From contig SDNP01000019.1 of the NCBI GenBank assembly GCA_004524445.1, positions 1 to 59,004 of the forward strand: a stretch of 59,004 nt of DNA, given 5' to 3'. A program made the translations under genes and the position numbers. The notes below the pieces were generated by a model. It worked only from the letters and a program-made list of their open reading frames with translations, was not told the origin of the DNA and did no database searches. Positions 36,295 to 45,574 of the stretch are shown here, piece after piece (within the stretch, counting starts at the first letter, position 1; every line of letters starts with the position of its first letter). This DNA comes from Candidatus Thorarchaeota archaeon. GTDB taxonomy: Archaea > Asgardarchaeota > Thorarchaeia > Thorarchaeales > Thorarchaeaceae.

Positions 36295-37715
36295 AGAGCC
36301 CATCTCCCCGGATTCATTATGTTGTTTGGATCCAATGTTTCCTTAATCCGACGAACCAGTTTGACAAACTCGGGGTCGATGTGACTATGAAGCTTCTCAG
36401 CAGCCCACACTGGTGTCTTATACGGGATTGCGCCCAGACTTAATGCCAATTCTAAGAGTGCTTCATTACAGCTGCGGACTCGCTTCATCGTTTCAGTTTC
36501 TTTGCTGAATCGGATTATGAATTTGAACTCTCCATAGTGCATACCATCCATAGGCTTCAGAAATGCCATCAGCTCGAATCCATGACGAGCCACTATCTCG
36601 CGTCCCTTGAGTAGACCTGCACCCCAATTTCTTGGATGTATATATGTGCCAACCCAGGTAAGCCCATCAAACTCAGCCAATATTTTGAAGGCGTCTGAAG
36701 GAAAGTCGACCCACTCTCGCGCCTGTGAACCTACCAACTTCTCAATGGTATCCCAAGATACAAACAAGTGTCTAGATTCCCTTTCCGTATGCTTATCGAC
36801 GATATTCCTTGCAGTCCCTATTTTATCTGATACATCGATCTCGGAATTGCCTGAGAATGCAAGAAGCGTTGCGTAATCTGGCTCACCATCAAAGACGTCT
36901 ACAGGATATTCCACACCAAGGAGCATCTTCACCAGGCTCAGCGACATACAATCCGCGTCATCAAGCACACCTGTTCGAGTCAGTTCTTTCAGTAGTTCAG
37001 TTGTTTCAATCTCACCGAAAGTAAACAAAGCCGCATATCTGGTTATTGGAGGTTTAGGCCATAGCTTGACCGCAATCTTGGTAACGATTCCTGTCATCCC
37101 TTGCCAACCTGAAAACAAGCCAACCAGGTCAGGTAGGGGATATCTGCTGAACCAGTTTTTTGTACCAGAAACTCCAGAACCAACTCTCACGAGTTCGCCT
37201 GTGGGTAACACGACTTCGAGTCCATTGATGAAATCCCCCATCGCTCCATGTTTTGTAGACAGGTCACAGAGACCTTGTAACAGGACGTTTGCCATGATCG
37301 AAGTAAAAGGCGGCGCTAGAGGGTAGGTGTAGCGTAGGTTAGGATGATTGATTTCTAGGTGCCTTCTAAGATGTCCAAAGGTCACTCCAGGCTCAACAAG
37401 AGTATACATAGCCTCCTCGTCGACCTCAATTATTCGTTTCATCTTCTTCAGGTCAACAATAACTGAGTTATCTACCTCAGGAATCGTCAAACCGCCCACA
37501 TTTTGCCCTGTTATGAATGGTACGAGAGGTATCTTCTGTTGGTTGGCTAATTCAACTATTTTACGCACCTGATCTGTCGTTGAGGGCATGACAACAGCGA
37601 GCGGTTTTCGAGCCTTATTCTCGGTCATATCGTACGAGTAAATATATCGCTCAGCTGGGTCACTCGAAACAGAATGCGCACCCAATAATTCTACCAGTTC
37701 TGATACTATGTTCAA
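36291..37715 (-). CDS. FAD-linked oxidase subunit (GlcD/D-lactate dehydrogenase-like)
   Basis: 474 residues starting at TTG 37715, with GGGGGAC shortly upstream and three bases after the preceding stop. The FAD-binding PCMH domain is clear: VMPSTTDQVRKIVELAN, PFITGQNVGG, VEPGVTFGHL and GLEVVLPTGELVRVGSG. The C-terminal cap ends in IKETLDPNNIMNPGRW, the signature of the glycolate/D-lactate/vanillyl-alcohol oxidase family. The substrate is likely a hydroxy acid or related alcohol; the LFSGWQGMTGIVTKI stretch is common to the family and does not narrow it. It is the middle gene of a three-gene operon. Confidence 0.9.
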   Translation of the reverse strand: MNIVSELVELLGAHSVSSDPAERYIYSYDMTENKARKPLAVVMPSTTDQVRKIVELANQQKIPLVPFITGQNVGGLTIPEVDNSVIVDLKKMKRIIEVDEEAMYTLVEPGVTFGHLRRHLEINHPNLRYTYPLAPPFTSIMANVLLQGLCDLSTKHGAMGDFINGLEVVLPTGELVRVGSGVSGTKNWFSRYPLPDLVGLFSGWQGMTGIVTKIAVKLWPKPPITRYAALFTFGEIETTELLKELTRTGVLDDADCMSLSLVKMLLGVEYPVDVFDGEPDYATLLAFSGNSEIDVSDKIGTARNIVDKHTERESRHLFVSWDTIEKLVGSQAREWVDFPSDAFKILAEFDGLTWVGTYIHPRNWGAGLLKGREIVARHGFELMAFLKPMDGMHYGEFKFIIRFSKETETMKRVRSCNEALLELALSLGAIPYKTPVWAAEKLHSHIDPEFVKLVRRIKETLDPNNIMNPGRWAL

Positions 37716-37718
37716 AGC

Positions 37719-38087
37719 CTAGTCCCCCAAGAGATGTTTCATGGTCTTGTAGAATCTATAGCCGGATCTAGGGCGCCTCCAAATCCCATTCACTGAAATC
37801 ATTCCACCGACGATAGACGCTAGCAGACCCTGATTTCCTGCCGCAATCTCAATCATTCGCTTCATTGTTGTCTTAACGTGGATGTCCGCAGACTTATCAG
37901 ATCCATAGTGGATTGAAACTCCGTTATCAAAGCGCATTGTTATTGGATAATAGTCAGTCTCCAATACAACGGTCATATTCCATGCCTTGACTTCCTCTCT
38001 GAACGATTCATTTTCTAGTTTCTTATCAAGAAGAATTCTGAAGAGAAGTCCAATAAAGTCGCCGGGTTTCTCCATGCTCATGACCAT
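37719..38087 (-). CDS. SCP2-like (sterol carrier) lipid-binding domain protein
   Basis: 122 residues. ETDYYPITMRFDNGVSIHYG followed by SADIHVKTTMKRMIEIAAG matches the SCP2 fold pattern in which a strand pair is followed by a helix, and GGMISVNGIWRRPRSGYRFYK closes it. Such domains bind hydrophobic molecules. It is the first gene of an operon with the FAD-linked oxidase (three bases apart) and the HdrD-like subunit, so it may present or shield a hydrophobic substrate or a quinone-like carrier; that is inference. ATG 38087 or ATG 38075 could be the true start. Confidence 0.65.
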   Translation of the reverse strand: MVMSMEKPGDFIGLLFRILLDKKLENESFREEVKAWNMTVVLETDYYPITMRFDNGVSIHYGSDKSADIHVKTTMKRMIEIAAGNQGLLASIVGGMISVNGIWRRPRSGYRFYKTMKHLLGD

Positions 38088-38229
38088 CCCATTTTTTCAG
38101 ATGAATGATTATCAAGGTAAAGGGGTTCTTGAATGTGATTGTTTAATTGAATTTGAATATTCCAATGAACTGGTCCTCATTGCAATTGATAAATCATAGA
38201 GAATTAATGGCTCAACTCACAAAGATAAA

Positions 38230-41200
38230 TCAAATTAGCTCGTCTGAAATCGTCTGTAGAAGCGATAGTTCCTCAACCGATTCAGGGTCTATCAGGAACC
38301 AAGTAGTTGAAATGTGCTCATCACCAGGCATAAGCTGACGATTTGAATCGATACTACCTGTCAATATCAAATCTCCTGCGGCCACGAATAGCAGCTCTGC
38401 ATCATCAAATGGCGCTGCAATTCCCAAGCCTTCTTTTCCCTCTTCAACGGCCGTATTCTCAATTAATATATAATTAGAAGAAGGCATAACTGATATCGGA
38501 TAGTTGGCTAATCTGAATCTCTGCGGAATACCTTCCCAATCTGTATGTGCATTAATAGCAGACACTTCACCATCAAAAGCGGGATCAACCATAAAGGCCG
38601 GTCGCAGATTTATTGGAGCATTCGTAGTATTCTTGATAATCCATCTAGCGGCAATCAAGGGCGAAGATGGTGCCGTTAGATACTGGAGCCTGAATTGAAC
38701 TCCATGCAACGGTTCTTGGATCTTACCGACCCAGTTGAATTCTACTCCGCACCAAATGCCAGACCTCACAACTTCCCCTGTCATTAGCTCTTTGTTGGTT
38801 TCTGCATTCGATAGTTCTTCTCCCAATTCACTGTCCCATACAATAGGCTGAATTCCACCGTGATAATTATCGAAAAATGCTCCGGGTTTTGGACCGCCCT
38901 CCGGAAAGGTCGAAAATAGAAGCTGGGTTCCTCGCTTGTTTCTCAGCGAGTACATGCACCCGCCGTATTTGTGTGAGAGCCGGAAATCAATCAGGCCATT
39001 GATAACCTCAAAGGAGGAAATGCCTTCATCCTCAATCTCTTCCACCTTCACTTCCTCATCGGATTCGCCGGTTTGGATAATGAAAAAGTCCTTTCTATAT
39101 GTGGTGGCTGCCTGCAGGGTAATGGTTCCCTTATGAATACTAAATTTGTCACCTATCTCGCTGGTTGGAGTCAAATGAGCAATGAATTTTCGATTCTCTT
39201 CAAGATTTATGTCTCCAAGGTGATTCGATTGTTGGTTCTTATTCTCATCCGTAACAAGGGTGACGGTCCATCCTGGTGGTGGTTCAATCATAACATCTGC
39301 AGAAATAGGAGCAGTAATTAATTTCTCAATTTCAAACTGAATTTTGCACTCCTGCTTCTGACATATCACAGACGGGTTGGTCGCGATGTCAACCATTCCT
39401 GTAGTTTTTTGAGCGCGTTTATCACCAAATATGGTGGTGGAACTCCTCTTCACTTTTTCCATCCATAGTTGTTGGATTTGCTGCCAACTATTTGCATTCG
39501 TCTTCAACCAGTATCTAGATGCTCTCTTGGTTTCTCCCGGAGCAACTGGAGTCAAAGGATATTGGATATGGAACATCTGATCGCTTCCCAATCTGATTTC
39601 ATCAAGAGCTCCAAGATCAAACACCTGTCCCTTTGTCATACCTCTTTTCTTGGCTGCTATCCATCCTTCATTGAATGCACTCGGGGAACTAGGAACAGAT
39701 GGATGGGTAAAAAGACCATGCAGTAACGGCTGCTTGACAATTCTGTCACCCAGGGGCACGATAATCTCACCAGGAGATAGAGAGATTCCCTGACCTCCTC
39801 CATAGACGCGCAACTGAAAATCATGATTGACTTTGCCGGTATTCTTCGTCCAAACCTCGTGTCTGATTATTCCGGAGTTTCTTTCGAAGTGAACACAGTC
39901 ATCAATCATTAGGGGGCGTTCAGGATGCCTTCCTCGCATCCTTACTGTTATTCCATCCTGTTCCTCCTCTATGGAATATTCGCGTTCTGCGTATCTGAAT
40001 GAATCAATGCCAAATGGCGGTCCTATCTGAGACCGAGCTCGGTACAAGCTCTCTCGGGTATAGATATCCCTTATATCAAGGTTTGCTCCCTCAATGCCGA
40101 ATGTGGCCTGATAATTCATCCCGTTTACAATGATATCCCTCTTTCTCTTATCTTCGAAGACGGTAACATCACCGCTTTCGCTGCAGAAGATAGGAATCCT
40201 GAAAGCTCTTGTTTCAACTCTTTCTTGTTCAGTCTCTGAGATGTTCAGCATCTCTATTTTCGCATTCAGATGAAAAGATCCTGCTTTTGCATCAGCAGCA
40301 GCATTCACTTCAGCAATGGCGCCAGATATGCCTTTGTTGGGAATCCTCATCTCGACTTGTTCGGGGTGGACAGATAATGAACTGTCGGACGTTTCGAGAA
40401 TAAGATTCGCATGGATTTCTTCCGCTATTGAACTCATGACAATCAGGGGAACTTCAACAGAACCCCCAGGTAGAACCCGTGAATGCGGCCATCTATCTTG
40501 TACATCCGCAATTGGCTTGATGACCATACCAGTGTGCAGTTCCATCCTCATTTCACCATCCATCTTGAGTTGAGCCACAATCTTGGGAGTGCGTCTGTTT
40601 TTTCTATGGATTGGAGCTGTGGAATCAACATTAAATGGAACAGACCATTCCTTGACTTCGCCAGGTTCAACCTCCAAGTCTGTGGAAGCTCTCTCACCAA
40701 ATGACAACGCTCCAAAAGCACTCAACTGAACATTAATCGATTTTCTTTCTGAAGTATCATTATGAATTTCAAGATTGTAGTTTCTTGGAATTCCACAGAG
40801 GACATTATGGTCAGTGATACTGGATGTGATGGAGATTCTTTGCCCACCGATTTTACGACCTATTGAGAATACTCCTCGGGCATATCTGTCAATCTTTACA
40901 GTTAGCGTATCTTCTCCTCTCTGGAAATTGTATTCGTATACATCCATATTCCTATGCTTCATTCTATCAGGCGTTTGCTTTATCTCTCGCTGGAGCCACT
41001 CATACCATTCATTCTCACTCATGCCCTCAAAGAATGGCTTGCAAAGGGGATGCTCCAGAATACCAGGGATATAGTCCTCCATGTGCACTCCTTCTCCTTC
41101 TGGATTCCACATGAGTCCAACTTTCTTGTAGAGAGGCACGGCGCGCATGTTACCAGCCCAAGTATTGAGGTCCACTCTCTCATAACCCTTAGACCGCACT

Positions 41201-41616
41201 ATCTCTATTGCGCGAAGTAATAGCTTCTTGCCAACCTTTTTTCCGAGTGCCTCTGGACTGACACCTAAGACTCCGATATAGGCAGCGTCGCTATCTCGCC
41301 AATGCTCGTGCACTGTGCACGAACCAACCGGCTTTGAATCGCTCTTCTTCACAGCTATCAGAATATCGATAGCACTCATTTTGTCATACCTGTCTCTGAC
41401 CCTCTGACCGTCGAAGGGGACACCCTGCGTAAACCCGCCAATCCAAAGATCATCCCAGCTGTTGTACATAGCTGCAAGATCATCTGCCATTTGGGGGTCA
41501 TAACTTACAATCTCTACATCCAGTTCCTCTGCCATCGATTGCGGCTCCATTTCTTGTGTTTTCACCAGAGTTGTTCTTTCTGATAAACTTGCTATGCGAA
41601 GCAAGATTGTGGTCAC
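38230..41616 (-). CDS. Giant GNAT N-acetyltransferase fused to a long beta-rich region
   Basis: 1128 residues from GTG 41616 (AAGGT 11 bases upstream); ATG at the MEPQSM position, codon 23, is an alternative. Residues about 33-180 form a GNAT domain: LIAVKKSDSKPVGSC, then the acetyl-CoA region GVLGVSPEALGKKVGKKLLL and NMRAVPLYKKVGL. The remaining 930 residues are beta-strand rich with many Gly/Pro turns (for example NYNLEIHNDTSERKS, PGETKRASRYWL), look like several sandwich domains, and show no signal peptide or membrane helix, so the protein is probably cytoplasmic. Parts such as RHEVWTKNTGKVNHDF recall galactose-mutarotase-like or glycosidase accessory folds. Function unknown. Confidence 0.75.
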   Translation of the reverse strand: MTTILLRIASLSERTTLVKTQEMEPQSMAEELDVEIVSYDPQMADDLAAMYNSWDDLWIGGFTQGVPFDGQRVRDRYDKMSAIDILIAVKKSDSKPVGSCTVHEHWRDSDAAYIGVLGVSPEALGKKVGKKLLLRAIEIVRSKGYERVDLNTWAGNMRAVPLYKKVGLMWNPEGEGVHMEDYIPGILEHPLCKPFFEGMSENEWYEWLQREIKQTPDRMKHRNMDVYEYNFQRGEDTLTVKIDRYARGVFSIGRKIGGQRISITSSITDHNVLCGIPRNYNLEIHNDTSERKSINVQLSAFGALSFGERASTDLEVEPGEVKEWSVPFNVDSTAPIHRKNRRTPKIVAQLKMDGEMRMELHTGMVIKPIADVQDRWPHSRVLPGGSVEVPLIVMSSIAEEIHANLILETSDSSLSVHPEQVEMRIPNKGISGAIAEVNAAADAKAGSFHLNAKIEMLNISETEQERVETRAFRIPIFCSESGDVTVFEDKRKRDIIVNGMNYQATFGIEGANLDIRDIYTRESLYRARSQIGPPFGIDSFRYAEREYSIEEEQDGITVRMRGRHPERPLMIDDCVHFERNSGIIRHEVWTKNTGKVNHDFQLRVYGGGQGISLSPGEIIVPLGDRIVKQPLLHGLFTHPSVPSSPSAFNEGWIAAKKRGMTKGQVFDLGALDEIRLGSDQMFHIQYPLTPVAPGETKRASRYWLKTNANSWQQIQQLWMEKVKRSSTTIFGDKRAQKTTGMVDIATNPSVICQKQECKIQFEIEKLITAPISADVMIEPPPGWTVTLVTDENKNQQSNHLGDINLEENRKFIAHLTPTSEIGDKFSIHKGTITLQAATTYRKDFFIIQTGESDEEVKVEEIEDEGISSFEVINGLIDFRLSHKYGGCMYSLRNKRGTQLLFSTFPEGGPKPGAFFDNYHGGIQPIVWDSELGEELSNAETNKELMTGEVVRSGIWCGVEFNWVGKIQEPLHGVQFRLQYLTAPSSPLIAARWIIKNTTNAPINLRPAFMVDPAFDGEVSAINAHTDWEGIPQRFRLANYPISVMPSSNYILIENTAVEEGKEGLGIAAPFDDAELLFVAAGDLILTGSIDSNRQLMPGDEHISTTWFLIDPESVEELSLLQTISDELI

Positions 41617-41816
41617 TTGATATTACCTTTCTGAGAAATTGTGACCATTCTATGACAACACCGTGCTCTTGCAGTTAGTAAATGACATTAGTGAATGGGT
41701 ACTTTCTACTGCTTCTTCGACTGACATAGCCCAAATGACTTTAGTATAGAAGAGTACACTACTAATGAAATACTGATTCATTTGGCAGCAGAATCATTGA
41801 TGATGAGAGTAGCTCT

Positions 41817-42725
41817 ATGAAAATTGATGGACAGAATATTGACATATCAAATCGTGAAAAGGTATTCTTTCCGGACTCGGGTTTTACGAAAGGTGATGTA
41901 ATAGATTATTACATGAGCGTCGCAGACAACATATTGCCTCACCTGAAGAATCATGGAATAAGCATGCAGCGGTTTCCAGATGGCCTTGCCGGAGAGGGGT
42001 TTTACAATAAAGATGCACCCGATTATTTTCCAGATTGGCTTGAAACCATCGAATTCCCGAAAGAGGACGAGGGCTCGTTCAATGCGCCGGTGGTTCAGAG
42101 TAAGGCGGCACTAGCATATCTTGTAAATCAAGCGGTCTTGACTCCACATCTCTACTTATCGCGCATCGATGACTTGCAGTTTCCAGATAGACTTGTGTTT
42201 GATTTAGATCCTCCGAAAGATACAAAGGAATTCGATGCGGTGCGAGATGCGGCTCTAGACATACGAGATATTCTTGAAGAATTGGATCTCAAGGGATGGA
42301 TTCAGACAACTGGCTCAATGGGTTTTCACATTCATGTTCCAATTCTTCGTGAATTCGAATTCGATGAAGTCCGACAATTTGCTCGTGACGTAGCTTTCTT
42401 CGTAACAAGCAAACATGAAGAGAGGTACACTATCAAACAACGCGAGGAGAAACGCAACGGGCGTATCTTCATTGATTATTTCCGTAATTCATATGGAGCC
42501 ACATCTGTTGCGCCATATGCAGTGCGCGCTCGGTCCGGTGCACCTGTTGCAGCCCCAGTCGACTGGACCGAGGTCAAAGAAGCAGCAACACCCCGAGACT
42601 GGAGCATTGAGAATATGCCAAATCGCATGGCCCAGAAAGAAGACCCATGGGCGGATATGGCACGGCATGCACGTTCGATTAAGAAACGACGTCAGAAACT
42701 AACCGATATGCTAGATCAAAAATAA
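41817..42725 (+). CDS. LigD-type primase-polymerase (archaeo-eukaryotic primase superfamily), stand-alone
   Basis: 302 residues matching the polymerase domain of bacterial DNA ligase D: ISMQRFPDGLAGEGFYNKDAP, the metal-binding VFDLDPP (D129 and D131), TTGSMGFHIHVP (H171), and RIFIDYFRNSYGATSVAPYA with the third Asp at about 220, then RARSGAPVAAPVDW. All catalytic residues seem present. In bacteria the domain extends or fills ends during end joining; stand-alone archaeal versions are known beside a ligase and a phosphoesterase. Here no ligase, Ku or nuclease gene is near, so the role (repair synthesis or priming) is open. It is divergent from the GNAT giant with about 200 bases between. Confidence 0.92.
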   Translation: MKIDGQNIDISNREKVFFPDSGFTKGDVIDYYMSVADNILPHLKNHGISMQRFPDGLAGEGFYNKDAPDYFPDWLETIEFPKEDEGSFNAPVVQSKAALAYLVNQAVLTPHLYLSRIDDLQFPDRLVFDLDPPKDTKEFDAVRDAALDIRDILEELDLKGWIQTTGSMGFHIHVPILREFEFDEVRQFARDVAFFVTSKHEERYTIKQREEKRNGRIFIDYFRNSYGATSVAPYAVRARSGAPVAAPVDWTEVKEAATPRDWSIENMPNRMAQKEDPWADMARHARSIKKRRQKLTDMLDQK

Positions 42726-42749
42726 CAAGACATGAAACCCGCCACCACG

Positions 42750-43304
42750 CTAGTCGAAGAATTCAACGCCACCATCAATTGTTGAATATCGCTTCTCTTC
42801 GTCATCATCCACATATTCTGCTGGAGCAATGGTTCCCTCGCGCGCAGAACGAGGCTTTTCAGGGACTATATATGCAACTGAGTCATAGGACTCCAGAGTA
42901 GATGATGTGATATCATTTCTATGCTCATCCTCTATAATCCACGCCCCCTCTTTATCGATTGTGCTGAATTGCCAATCCGATAGAGCTGCCTCTCTGAAAG
43001 TGGTCTTGGGGGAACCCGAGATTACGACTTCCTCACCAGTATGAGAATCGACAATAAGTCGCTTTAGTTTGGAGGGGTCTCTGGATCGTATAGCTGCACC
43101 AGGAACTGGATCATTCACAACGAAACGAGCGCATGCCGTCACTGCAACTAAAATGAGGGAGAAGAATGTCCAATAGAAAGAGAAAATCACAAGGCCAGGC
43201 TGTAACTCTCCGGAAAATACAAACATCGCCAAGATGATAATCACACCATAACCCATGAAGATGATTGCTGCAACGTTCTTTGCTGCTTTTGAGTAAGTTG
43301 ACAT
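42750..43304 (-). CDS. Two-helix membrane protein with cytoplasmic domain, unknown
   Basis: ATG 43304 is preceded by AGGTGA at eight bases, better than the GTG at 43316. The 184 residues have two hydrophobic helices (about 9-33 and 37-60) then a soluble part with VSGSP/FREAALSDWQFSTIDKEG and YDSVAYIVPEKPRS, which looks like a short beta domain with a charged tail (DDDEEKRYSTIDGG). No family recognised. It converges with the primase-polymerase gene, with 24 bases between the stops. Confidence 0.6.
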   Translation of the reverse strand: MSTYSKAAKNVAAIIFMGYGVIIILAMFVFSGELQPGLVIFSFYWTFFSLILVAVTACARFVVNDPVPGAAIRSRDPSKLKRLIVDSHTGEEVVISGSPKTTFREAALSDWQFSTIDKEGAWIIEDEHRNDITSSTLESYDSVAYIVPEKPRSAREGTIAPAEYVDDDEEKRYSTIDGGVEFFD

Positions 43305-43502
43305 TATCATGTTCACCTGAACGGGCGTTTGGTTGTTTGTTGGGCTGCTGTTGCATCCATTCTAAATTCATTTTCCGTCTGAGTGCTATTATAGTTTAGT
43401 CCAAACATGACTGATATTTTCCAGAAGCTTTCGGGAACGACACACCTAGGAAATGTATCACAGGTTTTATCAGTGACCCTTTATTATTGTTAAGTAGCGA
43501 TA

Positions 43503-43703
43503 ATGGAGAGACGAACTTTGAGTGAAAAACTAAAGCGATTTGTAAAGGTAATTGACGGAAAACTTGACGCAACATGTGATGGCTGTGGAAAGGTGATGAA
43601 GCCCGGTGGCTATTATCAGCTAGAAGTCGATGGTGATGTCAAGAATTTCCATTCTGAAGAATGCATGGAGAAATGGGAGTCAGAAAACCTACCTGCAACA
43701 TAG
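43503..43703 (+). CDS. Small zinc-binding protein, TRASH/YHS-like
   Basis: 66 residues. CDGCGKVMKPGGYY is followed by VKNFHSEECMEKWE, giving Cys-x2-Cys and a His/Cys pair in the manner of TRASH and YHS metal-binding domains (C-x2-C near the start, then F-H/C-S-x-x-C). Such proteins bind zinc or act as metal sensors. A short basic N-terminus (RRTLSEKLKRF) could bind nucleic acid. It is alone between two non-coding gaps of about 185 bases. Confidence 0.6.
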   Translation: MERRTLSEKLKRFVKVIDGKLDATCDGCGKVMKPGGYYQLEVDGDVKNFHSEECMEKWESENLPAT

Positions 43704-43885
43704 TAAGCCCAAATCTATAGGGATGTCATCGAATTACTTGACATGGCATTTCCCTCTAATCTTTTTCTTTTTTTCTTCTAGTCAACATAGTTTGATTCGC
43801 AAGATGGTAGTCCGTTTCACTTCCGGATAGCGCAAGCCGTAATCTTAATCTTGAATATACAGTTCTCCAAAATCGAGTTGATCAT

Positions 43886-44947
43886 TTGGACCCCCGAGTA
43901 GAAGAACATGCAAGAATTCTCGTTGAATGGAGTACTGAAATAAAACGCAATGATATGGTTGTGATTCGAGCCACCCCAGAATCTCATGATTTGGCTGTTG
44001 CAGTAGCCAAAAAAGCTTCAGAAAAGGGAGCAAAAATTATGACCATATTTCAGAGTGAAGAGCTCGATAGAGCTATCTTCGATGGTGCGGATGATGAAAC
44101 GCTCCAGAAAATGTCTGAACATTACCTGGGCGCTGTCGAAAAGGCCGATGTGTTCATTGGTCTTTCCGCCCCCATGAATACCAAGGCCCTAGCAAACGTA
44201 GACCCAAAGAGATTAGTCATGACACAAAAAGCAAACAAGCCAATATCAGATAGGATTTTGGACAAACGATGGTGCGGTACAGTCCATCCGTGCAAGACTC
44301 TTGCCCAGCAGGCAGGAATGAGTTTGAACGAGTACCAAGACTTTGTGTATGGCGCAACGCTCACTGACTGGGAAGAGGAGAGCAAGAATATGTACCTAAT
44401 CAAAGAGCATCTCGAATCTCACAATGATATCAGGTTCGTCGGCCCAGCAACCGATCTATATGCCAAGACCGAGGGAAGGATTTGGATAGCCTCAGATGGG
44501 AAGCACAATATGCCCAGTGGAGAAGTATTCACAGCACCAATAGAAGATACCGTTGAGGGGTCAATATTCTTTGATATTCCGTTTATGCAGATGGGGAAAG
44601 TAGTTGAAGGCGTTAGACTAGAGTTTGAAAAGGGAGAGGTGGTGGAATACTCTGCTGATAAGAACGAACAAGTCCTGAAGGCGATTCTGGAAACTGATGA
44701 AGGTGCGAAACACTTGGGTGAGATGGCGATTGGCACAAACAGAGGCATCAAGGACTACACCTTGAATATGCTCTTCGATGAAAAAATCGGAGACACGATA
44801 CACTGCGCGTTAGGAAGAGCCTACAAAGATTGCAATGGCACTAACGAGAGCGCAGTTCACGTGGATATGATAAAGACCATGATAGAAGGAGAGATTATCG
44901 CAGGCGACGAGGTAATCTATTCGAAGGGCAAGTTCTTCTTCGAATGA
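43886..44947 (+). CDS. M29-family aminopeptidase
   Basis: 353 residues from TTG 43886 (no in-frame ATG or GTG is better placed). The metal and catalytic motifs of the AmpS/AmpT (M29) family can be seen: NMPSGEVFTAP with a metal-binding Glu, LGEMAIGTNRGI with the second Glu, and DEKIGDTIHCALGRAY with His, followed by ESAVHVDM with another His-Asp pair. Two-metal enzymes of this family remove N-terminal residues from short peptides. Cytoplasmic. A hairpin follows 16 bases after the stop. It could finish digestion of peptides brought in by the surface binding proteins, but that link is inference. Confidence 0.88.
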   Translation: MDPRVEEHARILVEWSTEIKRNDMVVIRATPESHDLAVAVAKKASEKGAKIMTIFQSEELDRAIFDGADDETLQKMSEHYLGAVEKADVFIGLSAPMNTKALANVDPKRLVMTQKANKPISDRILDKRWCGTVHPCKTLAQQAGMSLNEYQDFVYGATLTDWEEESKNMYLIKEHLESHNDIRFVGPATDLYAKTEGRIWIASDGKHNMPSGEVFTAPIEDTVEGSIFFDIPFMQMGKVVEGVRLEFEKGEVVEYSADKNEQVLKAILETDEGAKHLGEMAIGTNRGIKDYTLNMLFDEKIGDTIHCALGRAYKDCNGTNESAVHVDMIKTMIEGEIIAGDEVIYSKGKFFFE

Positions 44948-44961
44948 TAAGATTGGAGATT

Positions 44962-44990
44962 TGATGGGAATGCAAGTTGGGTTCCCATCA
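44962..44990 (+). terminator. Hairpin after the M29 aminopeptidase gene
   Basis: TGATGGGAA (44962-44970) and TTCCCATCA (44982-44990) form a perfect 9-base-pair stem with an 11-base loop, 15 bases after the stop codon. The following bases (TCTTCACCTACTCC) are pyrimidine-rich but not a T-run, so this is a weaker terminator candidate. Confidence 0.45.
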
Positions 44991-45079
44991 TCTTCACCTA
45001 CTCCGAGAGATTGGATTCATCACTAGAGTGTTTAATAGGCAGTCTGGTGCACCAGGTTTCGTAGAGGATAGTTGTCCTT

Positions 45080-45490
45080 ATGCCTGAAGATAAGAAGCCA
45101 AACATGACAGGAGTCATGGTAGGGATATTAGTTACTGTAGTAACATTCTTCGGTGGATTTGTGCTCTTTTTCACTCAGGACATATCGCAAATGGGGATTG
45201 CTCAAATACTCCTCTTCGTATTGTTCATTCCATTTGTGGGTGCAATTATCGGAATCACAATTATGATTCGGTCAATGAATATAGACATCTTTGGCGGCGT
45301 GGGCGCCTTTAATGCGAGAATGGGGGTTGGCGAAAGAGTAGTTGAGAAGAGCTATGTCCACGAACCACCTCCATTCTGTTCAAGTTGTGGTGGAAAGCTA
45401 GCATCAGAGGACGTAGACTGGATTGGACCGTTGACCGTTAAGTGCCCATACTGCGGAGCAACGCTTCAAACCCAGAAGAGAGAAGTCTAG
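45080..45490 (+). CDS. Two-helix membrane protein with C-terminal zinc ribbon
   Basis: 136 residues: two hydrophobic helices (about 11-31 and 40-63), a short linker, and a zinc ribbon made of FCSSCGGKLASEDVDWIG and CPYCGATL. The ribbon should lie in the cytoplasm. The combination is common in small archaeal membrane proteins of unknown role. It is separated from the next gene by 84 bases. Confidence 0.65.
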   Translation: MPEDKKPNMTGVMVGILVTVVTFFGGFVLFFTQDISQMGIAQILLFVLFIPFVGAIIGITIMIRSMNIDIFGGVGAFNARMGVGERVVEKSYVHEPPPFCSSCGGKLASEDVDWIGPLTVKCPYCGATLQTQKREV

Positions 45491-45574
45491 AATGAGCAGC
45501 ACGATGATTTATAGCCAAATTCCCGTATGATTTCTCTTAGAAAATACAGTCTCCAAATCGTTCGGGGCTCATGA

